Of a stretch of 64,000 bases of DNA, positions 43,337 to 51,475 are shown piece after piece. A program made the translations under genes and the position numbers. Origin of the DNA: DATFDN01 sp963756545 (GTDB lineage: Bacteria; Pseudomonadota; Alphaproteobacteria; Acetobacterales; Acetobacteraceae); contig CAVWNY010000001.1 of NCBI GenBank assembly GCA_963756545.1, forward strand, positions 930,001-994,000, written 5' to 3'. The first letter of the stretch is position 1; every line of letters begins with the position of its first letter. The notes beneath the pieces were generated by a model. The model was not told the origin of the DNA and ran no database searches. It saw only the letters and a list, made by a program, of their open reading frames with translations.

Positions 43337-44724
43337 CATCTTGATCGTCGATGACGAGCCCGACATCCGGCTGCTGGTCGACGGCATCCTGCGCGACGAG
43401 GGATACGATACCCGTCAAGCGGGCGATTCCGACGCCGCGCTCGCCGCCTTCCGCACCCGCCGCCCTTCGCTCGCGATTCTCGACGTCTGGCTCCAGGGCT
43501 CCCGGCTGGACGGGCTTGGCATCCTCGCGGCCCTGCACCGCGAGGAGCCGCAAATCCCCGTCGTCATGATCTCCGGGCACGGCACGATCGAAATGGCGGT
43601 GCAGGCGATCCAGCGCGGTGCGTATGACTTCATCGAGAAGCCATTCGAGGCCGACCGCCTGCTGCTGTGCATGCGCCGCGCGCTGGAGGCAGCGGCCCTG
43701 GCGCGCGAGAATGCCGAGCTGCGGCTGCGCGCGGGGCCGGAGACGAAGCTAACCGGCGAAAGTCCCGCAGTTCTGGCGGTGCGCAGCCAGATCGAGAAGG
43801 TGGCGCCGACCGGCTCGCGCGTGCTGATCCAGGGACCGGCCGGCTCGGGCAAGGAGGTGGCGGCGCGCATGATCCATGCGCGCTCCCGTCGCGCGGAGGG
43901 GCCGTTCGTCGTGCTCAACTGCGCGACGCTCGCGCCCGCGCGCTTCGAGGAGGAACTGTTCGGCATCGAGGCCGGGCCGGACCCGGCCGGGCACCCGCGC
44001 CGCGCCGGCGTGCTGGAGCGCGCGCATGGCGGGACGCTCGTGCTGGACGAAATCTCGGACATGCCGCTCGAAACCCAGGGCAAGATCGTGCGGGTCCTGC
44101 AGGACCAGAGCTTCGAGCGCCTGGGCGGGTCGGCGCGGGTGAAGGTCGACGTGCGCGTGCTGTCGGCCACCAACAAGGACCTGCACGCCGAGATCGCGGC
44201 CGGGCGGTTTCGCGAGGATTCTGTTCTACCGGCTTGCGGTCGTGCCGCTGCGGCTGCCGGCGCTGCGGGATCGGCGCGAGGACATTCCCCCGCTCGCCCG
44301 AAATTTCCTGTTACGCTCGGCCGAAAGCTCCGGGATGCCGAGGCGGGAGCTGTCGGCCGACGCGGTCGCCGCGTTGCAGGCCTACGACTGGCCGGGAAAC
44401 GTCCGCCAACTTCGCAACCTCATGGACTGGCTGCTCATCATGGCGCCCGGGGCCGCCGGCGACCCGGTGCGCGCCGACATGCTGCCCCCCGAGATCGGGT
44501 CCGGCGCGCCCGCCCTGCTGACCATCGACCCGACCGCCGACATCATGTCGCTGCCGCTGCGCGAGGCGCGCGACCTGTTCGAGATCCAGTACTTGCAGGC
44601 GCAGCTTCTGCGCTTCGGCGGCAACATTAGCCGCACCGCGCAGTTCGTCGGGATGGAGCGCAGCGCGCTGCATCGCAAGCTGAAGCAGCTCGGCGTGCAT
44701 TCCGAGGAGAAGGTGGGGAGCTAG
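43326..44724 (+). CDS. ntrX: response regulator NtrX, one-base frameshift
   Basis: NtrC-like partner of NtrY, about 465 residues. The receiver domain has VDDEPDIR and the phospho-acceptor in AILDVWLQGSRLDG. The AAA+ domain has Walker A GPAGSGKE and Walker B LVLDEISDMPLE. The sigma-54 loop GAFTGA is absent; the region reads FGIEAGPDPAGHPRRAG. A Fis helix-turn-helix ends the protein (NISRTAQFVGMERSALHRKL). An extra T at 44219-44220 breaks GRFRED|LFYRL; the remainder is intact. A homopolymer sequencing error is likely. Confidence 0.9.
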
Positions 44725-44756
44725 ACCACAGAGGTCAGGACCAAGGACGATCGGTA

Positions 44757-45347
44757 CTAGCCCAACTCCTCAAAAACCAGGCGCTGCCGGGGCGGGAAAC
44801 GAACGCCGGCGTAAAGCTCTGTGAGCGGCAGAACGACCGTCAACTTCGGCAACTCGATCAGCGATTCCTGGCCGAGCAATCGACGCTGGCGCCATTCGTC
44901 GCCGCCCCGCGACCAGAGCATGACGTCCGGCGCCTCCGGATTGACCAGCAGAATGTAATCCAGGCACGCCACCGTCTTGTATTCTTCCAGTTTGACGAAC
45001 TGGTCGAACTGGCTCGTTGAGCGTGACAGCACTTCGACGACCAGACGCGGGCACGCGGAAAAGGCCGCTTCGTCGTCGAAGGGTTCGCAATGCACGCCGA
45101 CATCGGGCCGGCGGACATTCCCGTTGGGAATTCTTATGGCGACATCGGCACTGAAAGGCTCGCACCGACTTCCTCGCAAGCCAACACCAAGCGCCACGAC
45201 GGCGTTGACAACGACCCGGTCATGCCGAAGCTTGGCCCCGGCCATCGCCACGGGAACGCCGTCGATGAGTTCGTGCCGCTCCTCCTGGCCGAGATCCCAT
45301 TCCAGAAACTCGTCGGCGGCCATCTGTATGATCGCGCGGTCGCTCAA
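44757..45347 (-). CDS. Uma2 family endonuclease-fold protein (DUF820)
   Basis: A 196-residue protein of the Uma2 family, which adopts the PD-(D/E)xK nuclease fold. Visible features are ERHELIDGVPVAMAGAKL, RRPDVGVHCEPFDD (the catalytic Asp) and RLVVEVLSRSTSQFD (the ExL/ExK strand), with LEEYKTVACLDYILLV. The biological role of the family is not established. TTG at 45347 overlaps the ftsY stop by four bases; ATG at 45323 is an alternative start. It is the last gene of the dapF-mtaB-ftsY operon. Confidence 0.82.
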   Translation of the reverse strand: MSDRAIIQMAADEFLEWDLGQEERHELIDGVPVAMAGAKLRHDRVVVNAVVALGVGLRGSRCEPFSADVAIRIPNGNVRRPDVGVHCEPFDDEAAFSACPRLVVEVLSRSTSQFDQFVKLEEYKTVACLDYILLVNPEAPDVMLWSRGGDEWRQRRLLGQESLIELPKLTVVLPLTELYAGVRFPPRQRLVFEELG

Positions 45348-46276
45348 CGCTGCGCCTCCATCCCCACCAGCCCACGCGCAAAGTCATCGGCATCGAACGC
45401 GCGCAGGTCGGACGCCTTCTCGCCGACGCCGACCGCGTGCACCGGCAGCCCGAACTGCTCGGCCAGCGCCACCACGATGCCGCCGCGCGCGCTGCCGTCG
45501 AGCTTGGTCACCACCAAGCCCGTCACCGCAACCATTTCCTTGAACACCTTCACCTGCTGCACCGCGTTCTGTCCGGTGGTCGCGTCCAGCACCAGCAGCA
45601 CCGAATGCGGCGCGGTCGGGTCCTGCTTGCGCATCACGCGGATGATCTTGGTCAGCTCGTCCATCAGCACCGATCGGTTGTGCAGCCGCCCGGCGGTGTC
45701 GATCAGCAGCACGTCCGCGCCCTCGGCCTGCGCGCGCCTGAGCGCATCGAACGCGAGCCCGGCGGCGTCGGCGTTGGGCGGCCCGGCGATGACCGGGCAG
45801 CCCGTGCGCTGGCCCCAGATCTGGAGCTGCTCCACCGCCGCCGCGCGGAAGGTGTCGCCGGCGACCAGCACGGCGCGCAATCCCTGCTCGCGATACTGCT
45901 GCGCCATCTTGCCGATGGTGGTCGTCTTGCCGGTGCCGTTCACGCCGACCACCAGCACGACATGCGGCTTCAGCGCGGGATCGAGCACAAGCGGCCGCGC
46001 GGCGGGGCGCAGGATGGCGGCGATCTCGTCGGCGAGCGCGGTCTTGATCTCCTCGTCGGTCACCTCCTTGCCGAAGCGGGTGCGGCGGAACTCCGCGATG
46101 ACACGGCTCGCCACCTCGGTGCCGAGGTCGGCGCTGATGAGAAGCTCTTCCAGCTCCTCCAGCGCCTCCTCATCGAGCCGGCGCTTGCGCACGATCGCGG
46201 TGATGCCGCCCGACAGCTTCTGCGTGCTGCGCGATAGGCCTTCCTTGAGCCGCGAGAAGAAGCCGCCGAGCGCCAT
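45344..46276 (-). CDS. ftsY: signal recognition particle receptor FtsY
   Basis: The GTPase receptor that docks SRP-ribosome complexes at the membrane, 310 residues. The short N-domain (GFFSRLKEGLSRSTQKL onward) is followed by the G domain with GVNGTGKTTTIGKMA, DTFRAAAVEQL, LIDTAGRLHN and VVTKLDGSARGG. It lacks the long acidic A-domain of enterobacterial FtsY, as usual in alphaproteobacteria. The ATG follows the mtaB stop directly with no gap. Confidence 0.96.
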   Translation of the reverse strand: MALGGFFSRLKEGLSRSTQKLSGGITAIVRKRRLDEEALEELEELLISADLGTEVASRVIAEFRRTRFGKEVTDEEIKTALADEIAAILRPAARPLVLDPALKPHVVLVVGVNGTGKTTTIGKMAQQYREQGLRAVLVAGDTFRAAAVEQLQIWGQRTGCPVIAGPPNADAAGLAFDALRRAQAEGADVLLIDTAGRLHNRSVLMDELTKIIRVMRKQDPTAPHSVLLVLDATTGQNAVQQVKVFKEMVAVTGLVVTKLDGSARGGIVVALAEQFGLPVHAVGVGEKASDLRAFDADDFARGLVGMEAQR

Positions 46277-47506
46277 CTACATCGCCTCCGCCAGCAATCC
46301 TTGCTCGGTCGCCCCCGTCACGCGCGCGGCGAGAAGCCGGCCCGCCGCCACCGGACCGGCGAGGCGCACGGGGGCGAAGTGCTCGGAGTGTCCCGCGTCG
46401 GCCGCCTCGGTCAGCAGCGCCACCGTCCGGCCGACCTGGGCGGCATAGAACCGGCGCGTCGCTACGTGCCCCGCTTCGCGCAGCCGCGCGGCGCGCTCGC
46501 GCCGAGCGGGCTTCGCCACGGCAGGCATCCGGGCTGCCGGCGTGCCGGGGCGCTCGCTGTAAGGAAACACATGCAAGAAGGGCACGTCCGCTTCGCTCAC
46601 GAAGGCCAGCGTCTCCGCGAACAGGGCATCCGTCTCGGTCGGGAATCCCGCGATCAGGTCGGCGCCGATCGCGATGCCCGGCCGCAGCGCGCGCGCGCGG
46701 GCGATGACCGCGCGGGCGTCGGCCGCCAGGTGCCGGCGCTTCATGCGCTTGAGGATCAGGTCGCTGCCGGCTTGCAACGACAGATGAAGGTGCGGCATCA
46801 GCCGGGGCTCCTCGGCGATCAGCCGCCAGAGGTCGGGGTCGATCGCGGCGGGATCAAGCGAGGAGAGGCGCAGGCGCGCCAGCTCGGGCACCAGCGCGAG
46901 CAGCCGTCGCGCGAGCTGGCCGAGGCTGGGGCGGCCCGGGAGATCGGCCCCGTAGCTCGCGATATCGACGCCGGTCAGCACCAGCTCCTGAAAGCCTAAG
47001 TCGACCAATGCCCGCGCCTGCGCCACGACTGCGCCGACCGGCACGCCGCGGTTCGGGCCACGCCCGTAGGGGATCACACAGAAGGTGCAGCGATGGTCGC
47101 ACCCCTGTTGGATCTGCACGAAGGCCCGCGCGCGGCCGGCGAACGCCGTCACCAGATGCGCCGCCGTCTCCCGCGCGGCCATGATATCCGACACCGTGCT
47201 CGGCGCATCGGCCGCCCAGCTCTCCGCGCGCAGCTTCTCGGTATTGCCGAGCACCCGGGCGACGCCAGGAAGGGCGGACCATGCGCCGGGGTCGATCTGC
47301 GCGGCGCAGCCGGTGACGACGATGCGCGCCCCGGGCCGTTCGCGCGCCGCGCGGCGTATCGCCTGGCGGGCCTGCCGCTCGGCCTCGGCGGTGACGGCGC
47401 AGGTGTTGACGATCACGGTATCGGACAACCCCGCCGCGTGGCCGCGCATCACCTCGCTTTCATAGGCATTGAGGCGGCAGCCGAAGGTGAGGATCTCGAC
47501 GCTCAT
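46277..47506 (-). CDS. mtaB: tRNA t6A methylthiotransferase MtaB
   Basis: A 409-residue radical-SAM enzyme that converts t6A37 to ms2t6A in tRNA. The N-terminal UPF0004 domain carries three cluster cysteines (FGCRLNAYES, NTCAVT, TGCAAQ). The radical-SAM motif is CDHRCTFC near residue 145. EGCLN-type variants of MiaB are absent, and the FGCRLN start is the MtaB hallmark. ATG at 47506 overlaps the dapF stop (ATGA); its stop abuts ftsY. Confidence 0.93.
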   Translation of the reverse strand: MSVEILTFGCRLNAYESEVMRGHAAGLSDTVIVNTCAVTAEAERQARQAIRRAARERPGARIVVTGCAAQIDPGAWSALPGVARVLGNTEKLRAESWAADAPSTVSDIMAARETAAHLVTAFAGRARAFVQIQQGCDHRCTFCVIPYGRGPNRGVPVGAVVAQARALVDLGFQELVLTGVDIASYGADLPGRPSLGQLARRLLALVPELARLRLSSLDPAAIDPDLWRLIAEEPRLMPHLHLSLQAGSDLILKRMKRRHLAADARAVIARARALRPGIAIGADLIAGFPTETDALFAETLAFVSEADVPFLHVFPYSERPGTPAARMPAVAKPARRERAARLREAGHVATRRFYAAQVGRTVALLTEAADAGHSEHFAPVRLAGPVAAGRLLAARVTGATEQGLLAEAM

Positions 47507-48336
47507 CGCGGATAGGCGTCGAGATCGACGCTCCCGGTGAACGCGGTGGCGACCGGGCCGGTCATCAGCACATGCCCATCAAGCCACTCGATCAGCAATT
47601 CGCCGCCGTCCAGCGCGAGCGTCGCGCGCGCCTCCGCGAGCCCGCGTCGGTGCGCGTTCACCAGCGCCGCGCACGCGCCCGAGCCGCAGGCGAGCGTGAG
47701 GCCGGCGCCGCGCTCCCACACACGCAGCCGGATGCGGTCGGGGGCGAGGATCTGGGCGAAGCCGATATTCGCGCGTTCGGGAAACAGCTTGTCATGCTCC
47801 AGGACGGGGCCGAGCGCCGCGATGTCCAGCGCGTCGAGATCGGATACGAAGAAGGTCGCGTGCGGATTGCCCATGCTCGCCGCCGCCGGCTGCGCCACCG
47901 GGCCGAGGGCGAGGTCGAGGCACCGCGTATCCATCGCGCGGGCGAGCGGGATGTCGCGCCAGTCGAGGCACGGGGCGCCCATGTCCACCTGGACCTGCCC
48001 ATCCGACAGGATCTCGGCCGGGAGATCGCCGGCCACGGTGCGGATGACAAGCCGCCGCCGCCCCGTCTCGCATGCGAGCAGGGAGGCGACGCAGCGCGTG
48101 GCGTTGCCGCAGGCACCCGCCTCCCCGCCATCTTGGTTGCGGATGCCCATCAGTGCGTCGGCGTCCGACCCCTCGGGCGCCGGCTCGATCGTGATGATCT
48201 GGTCGCAGCCGATCCCGCGCCGGCGGTCGGCGAGCGCGGCGGCGCGGGCCGGGGTGAGGCCGAGCGGAGCCGCCCGCGCGTCGAGCACGACGAAGTCGTT
48301 GCCGCAGCCGTGCATTTTCCGGAAAGGGACGGACAT
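47503..48336 (-). CDS. dapF: diaminopimelate epimerase
   Basis: A 277-residue cofactor-independent epimerase that turns LL- into meso-diaminopimelate for lysine and peptidoglycan. The two catalytic cysteines are in GACGNATRCVA and LACGSGACAA. The start FRKMHGCGNDFVV is typical. ATG at 48336 is used; one at 48345 adds three residues. It heads the operon dapF-mtaB-ftsY-uma2 and borders the accessory stretch 48.4-50.7 kb. Confidence 0.95.
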   Translation of the reverse strand: MSVPFRKMHGCGNDFVVLDARAAPLGLTPARAAALADRRRGIGCDQIITIEPAPEGSDADALMGIRNQDGGEAGACGNATRCVASLLACETGRRRLVIRTVAGDLPAEILSDGQVQVDMGAPCLDWRDIPLARAMDTRCLDLALGPVAQPAAASMGNPHATFFVSDLDALDIAALGPVLEHDKLFPERANIGFAQILAPDRIRLRVWERGAGLTLACGSGACAALVNAHRRGLAEARATLALDGGELLIEWLDGHVLMTGPVATAFTGSVDLDAYPR

Positions 48337-48493
48337 CCCGTCCATATAGCGCGGCGGCGGGATTTGGGCACCGGGGCCGGCTGCGCTTACAGGGATCGCG
48401 CCATCCCGCCCCGGCCCGCGCTGCTGCCCTGGTGGGTAGGGGTCGGTTTGAACGTTAGTTTTCGACCAAAGCGGCCAATCGATTGGGGATCGT

Positions 48494-49080
48494 TCACACT
48501 CGCGACCAGTGAAAACGCCGAGCGGCGGGTCCCCTCTCCGTGTATTGGGACCGATACAACAGCGTTCGCGGACTTCCGGCGCAACGTAGGACTTCATTCA
48601 GCATGGCGACACAACAATGCTTTCGGTGTAATTTCACTCCGAAAAACACCGTATGTAATGCCCGGCCAAGCGATCTAAAGCTGATCCGGCCTTCTCGGAC
48701 CTTGCGCCGCTGTTCGTCGTCCTCGAACCAATTGAATATCCACCGGCCTGTATCAACTTTGCGCTGAGCGTCCCCACGTTCGCCTGAGGTTATCCGATAA
48801 CCGCCATGCACGATGCGGTTTCGCAGATCGCGAATATCTTTTAGGGCGCTACCCCGTGTAAACGACCGTCCGCTCAACTCTCGTATTTTTTGACGCGCGC
48901 CGGAAACTGCATCCGCGTCGCTTCAAGGAACTTCGCCGCTGCGGATTTGCCTTCAGCCTTTTCGATTTCCACGCGAAGGCTGCCCAACAACAAATTCGAT
49001 GGCTAGTGACGCGGCGAAGGGCGCCTGAATAATCGCCTCGCTCCATCAAATTTAGTGCATCCAAAAGCTCTAGCTCGCCT
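48494..49080 (-). pseudogene. degraded HEPN-like gene
   Basis: The minus strand holds fragments of one protein in three frames. ELLDALNLMERGDYSGALRR comes first, then after a break near 49010 NLLLGSLRVEIEKAEGKSAA, and after a second break at an A-run near 48885 KDIRDLRNRIVHGGYRITSG with FEDDEQRRKVREGR. The DLRNRIVHGG-type motif is common in HEPN-like domains that accompany defence or nuclease genes. No start or clean end is present. Base composition is visibly AT-richer than the flanking core genes. Assignment to HEPN is by motif only. Confidence 0.5.
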
Positions 49081-49121
49081 TAGAGTGCCGCGCCCAGAAA
49101 TTCCGTCCTGTAATTAGCGTC

Positions 49122-49560
49122 TCATAAGCTTGTAGAAGCTAGCTTTGGTATCCAATCCGTGCACCACGCCCGATGGTCCCATCCGCGGGGAACGAGGAAA
49201 CAACGGTGGATCTGACCATCTCGCTGAATATACCAGGTAGGCACGTCCCAAGGAGCAATCTCAAACGGAAAATAATCGTAAGTCGCTAGGCGATACGGAT
49301 TAGGTGTCCCTACCGGAAGGTTCGGCACACTTTTCTGAGAACCCTCCCCTTCCAGGCACGCCGCAAAATTCTTGATTTTTTGCTATGCATTTCGCCAGTC
49401 GCGGGGGTTCGCCAGGAGAATTGTCGATTGCTCTGGTAGATGTTAAATGGCTGGCACGTTTTGACCTCAAGGAGCCAAGAAATGGCTGATGCTGCCACGA
49501 GTGTCTATCTCGTAGTTCTAATCGAGAATTCATGACAAGCAACGATATGACAACGAATAT
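49122..49560 (-). pseudogene. unidentified gene fragments, possible nuclease remnant
   Basis: I do not recognise this gene. Two minus-strand readings in different frames appear to belong together: AASAISWLLEVKTCQPFNIY with RILRRAWKGRVLRKV (about 49310-49500), followed by PNPYRLATYDYFPFEIAPWD and VPTWYIQRDGQIHRCFLV to a stop at 49122. The WLLEVKT segment looks like the E-x-K strand of a PD-(D/E)xK nuclease, but no Asp partner can be placed. The stretch borders the broken end of an IS5-family transposase, so it may be the gene the element disrupted. Confidence 0.3.
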
Positions 49561-49574
49561 GTCTCGCTCGTTCT

Positions 49575-50216
49575 CCATTCGCAGGCTCGGAACCTTTGCG
49601 ACCGCCGCCTCGACCTGCTTGGCGTTGTATCCGCCATCGGCCCAGACGAGTTCGAGCCAGGGGAAGCGGCGGCGTATTCTGTCGAGCACCAACGCGGCTC
49701 CATCACGATCCTGGACCCCCGCCGAATGCACTACGACGCGCAGCGGCAAGCCTTCGGTGTCGACCAGCGCGTGGATCTTGCGTCCCTTCAGCTTCTTGCC
49801 GGCATCGTAACCTACAGCATCGTCTTTACCGCCTCCTTTTCCGCCGACTTCAGCGTCTGGCTGTCGATCACCCCAGCGGTCGGGCTCGCGTCGCGGCCAA
49901 GGCGCTCACGCAGGTTCGCGTGCAGCTCCGCCAAGATCGCCTCCCAGGTGCCCTCGCGTTGGAACATGCGGAAGATGTTGTAGACCGTCGAACGCGGCGG
50001 GAAGCCATCGCGGGGCAGATAGCGCCAGGGGCAGCCGGTCTGAAGCAGGTAGAGCATGGCGTTCATCGCTGCGCGCATTTCCGTCTTCCGCGGTCGCCCG
50101 CCCGGCTTGGCATCGGGGATCAACGGCGCGAGCCGCCCCCATTCCGCATCCGTCAAATCGATCGGAAATCGGCCGCTTTCACGGCGATACGTCGCCCGAT
50201 GCTGATCCGTCCACAT
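49575..50216 (-). mobile_element. IS5-family transposase, two-frame, 3' truncated
   Basis: Transposase of the IS5 family (the group with two overlapping frames). The upstream frame, 49812-50216, encodes the helix-turn-helix region LTDAEWGRLAPLIPDAKPGG and WRYLPRDGFPPRSTVYNIFR. The second frame continues from GYDAGKKLKGRKIHALVDT through GLPLRVVVHSAGVQDRDGA to LVWADGGYNAKQVEAAV, the DDE-type core. The frame change occurs near GAAAAGG at about 49835, consistent with programmed frameshifting. The homology stops near 49575 before the last catalytic Glu, so the element is dead. Confidence 0.75.
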
Positions 50217-50279
50217 CCCATTGCACCACGCCGAAGTTGATCGACATGGTGAATCATCCCGCTCCGAGCCGGGGCAACG

Positions 50280-50298
50280 GCTTTTGGGTCAGGCTCTT
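50280..50298 (-). repeat. probable left terminal repeat of the IS5-family element
   Basis: Read on the minus strand this is GAGCCTGACCCAAAAGCCG, the kind of end expected for this IS group. It lies 64 bases upstream of the transposase start. The opposite end is missing. Confidence 0.4.
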
Positions 50299-50507
50299 AC
50301 CTCATCTCCGCCATGAAGCTCGAAAGTCTCTCCGCTTATCGCAACTGGAAACGTATGACCATTAACCTCGATGGGCATGGTCGCGTTATCAGTCATAAGC
50401 CAAAATGGTAACTCGACCCGCAGGGTTACTTCGACCCAGGGAGCCACCCAATCGATTTCCTGCGCTATCGAAAAGGCTGCGGGTGGCTCTCGGGATGACC
50501 TGTGCAT
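50289..50507 (-). pseudogene. gene fragment interrupted by the IS5-family element
   Basis: A 72-residue reading of unknown function, containing AQEIDWVAPWVEVTLRVELP and MPIEVNGHTFPVAISGETF, that runs into the IS end and stops there (GGDEVRA). The sequence has normal protein character and lower GC than the core genes. The likely reading is that the element inserted into this gene and the distal part was lost. I do not recognise the family. Confidence 0.4.
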
Positions 50508-50795
50508 GGGACCAGCTTACTACCTGGTCGTTCGCACCAATACCCGCGACGCTGCCGAGGAGCATCGCCTATCGCCACAGGCACCAAATATAATTCCAAT
50601 TTAGTGTCGAAGGGGTGACTGTCTGGTGGCCACCCATCTCGGGCCTGCAAATCGACCCACTACCCTTCGTGGCGCCGGTTGCGCCAGCCGGGGCGGCCCG
50701 CTATACGACCGGGCTTCGTTCGCGCGTCCGGGCCTGTAGGGCATGCCCGGCCGCGACGCTCGCCCGTGCGGGCCGAAGGCAACAAGGAGAATCAA

Positions 50796-50999
50796 ATGCC
50801 CAAGATGAAGACCAAGTCCTCGGTCAAGAAGCAATTCAAGCTCACCGCGACCGGCAAGGTGAAGGCCGGGCCGGGCGGCAAGCGGCACTGTCTCTCGGCC
50901 CGCACACAGAAGGCCAAGCGCAGCAATCGGCGGATGCAGACCCTGACGCCGATGGACGCCCGCACGATCAAGCAGTGGGCCCCCTACGGGCTGGGCTGA
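50796..50999 (+). CDS. rpmI: 50S ribosomal protein L35
   Basis: A 67-residue basic protein, PKMKTKSSVKKQFKLTATG at the start and HCLSARTQKAKR in the middle, clearly L35. ATG at 50796 has a strong AAGGAGA site six bases upstream. It precedes rplT by 12 bases, the standard pair. infC is not upstream here; the region before it is the accessory stretch. Confidence 0.97.
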   Translation: MPKMKTKSSVKKQFKLTATGKVKAGPGGKRHCLSARTQKAKRSNRRMQTLTPMDARTIKQWAPYGLG

Positions 51000-51011
51000 G
51001 GGAGACACGGC

Positions 51012-51368
51012 ATGGCTCGCGTCAAGCGCGGCGTCACCACGCACGCACGGCACAAGAAGGTCCTGGCCCAGTCCAAGGGCTTCGTCGGCCGCTCGTCCAC
51101 CAATTACCGCATCGCGCTGGAGCGGCTGGAGAAGTCGCTGCAATACGCCTACCGCGACCGGCGCAACAAGAAGCGCGACTTCCGGGGGCTTTGGATCCAG
51201 CGCATCAACGCGGCGGTGCGCGAGCACGGGCTGACCTACAGCCGCTTCATCGACGGGCTGAACAAGGCCGGCATCGAGATCGACCGCAAGGTGCTCGCCG
51301 CCATCGCCTACGACGATTCGGCGAGCTTCGCCGAGATCGTGCGGAAGGCGCAGGCGGCGCTGAGCTGA
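51012..51368 (+). CDS. rplT: 50S ribosomal protein L20
   Basis: A 118-residue protein with the L20 start ARVKRGVTTHARHKKVLAQS, then YRDRRNKKRDFRGLWIQRIN and AAVREHGLTYSRFIDGL. It helps early assembly of the large ribosomal subunit. GGGAG lies about 10 bases before the ATG. It is followed by a large palindromic repeat and then pheS. Confidence 0.97.
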   Translation: MARVKRGVTTHARHKKVLAQSKGFVGRSSTNYRIALERLEKSLQYAYRDRRNKKRDFRGLWIQRINAAVREHGLTYSRFIDGLNKAGIEIDRKVLAAIAYDDSASFAEIVRKAQAALS

Positions 51369-51375
51369 CATGACC

Positions 51376-51460
51376 GTCATGGCCGGGCTTGGCCCGGCCA
51401 CCTACGTCTTGCGCTGCGCCCGGTGAAGACGTGGGTGCCCGGGCCAAGCCCGGGCATGAC
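51376..51460. repeat. 85-bp intergenic palindrome between rplT and pheS
   Basis: Two 35-base arms (51376-51410 and 51426-51460) are inverted copies with about three mismatches around a 15-base loop. Arms begin GTCATGGCCGGGCTTGGCCC and the mirrored GTCATGCCCGGGCTTGGCCC on the other strand. It fills almost the whole gap between rplT and pheS. The form is that of the dispersed palindromic repeats of alphaproteobacteria and the folded RNA could modulate pheST expression. Confidence 0.75.
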
Positions 51461-51475
51461 GTGGAAGCGACTCCA

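Noticed and set aside
48540..48767. Small plus-strand frame with MATQQCFRCNFTPKNT
   Set aside because: It overlaps the minus-strand HEPN-like fragments, which have better protein character; no ribosome site.
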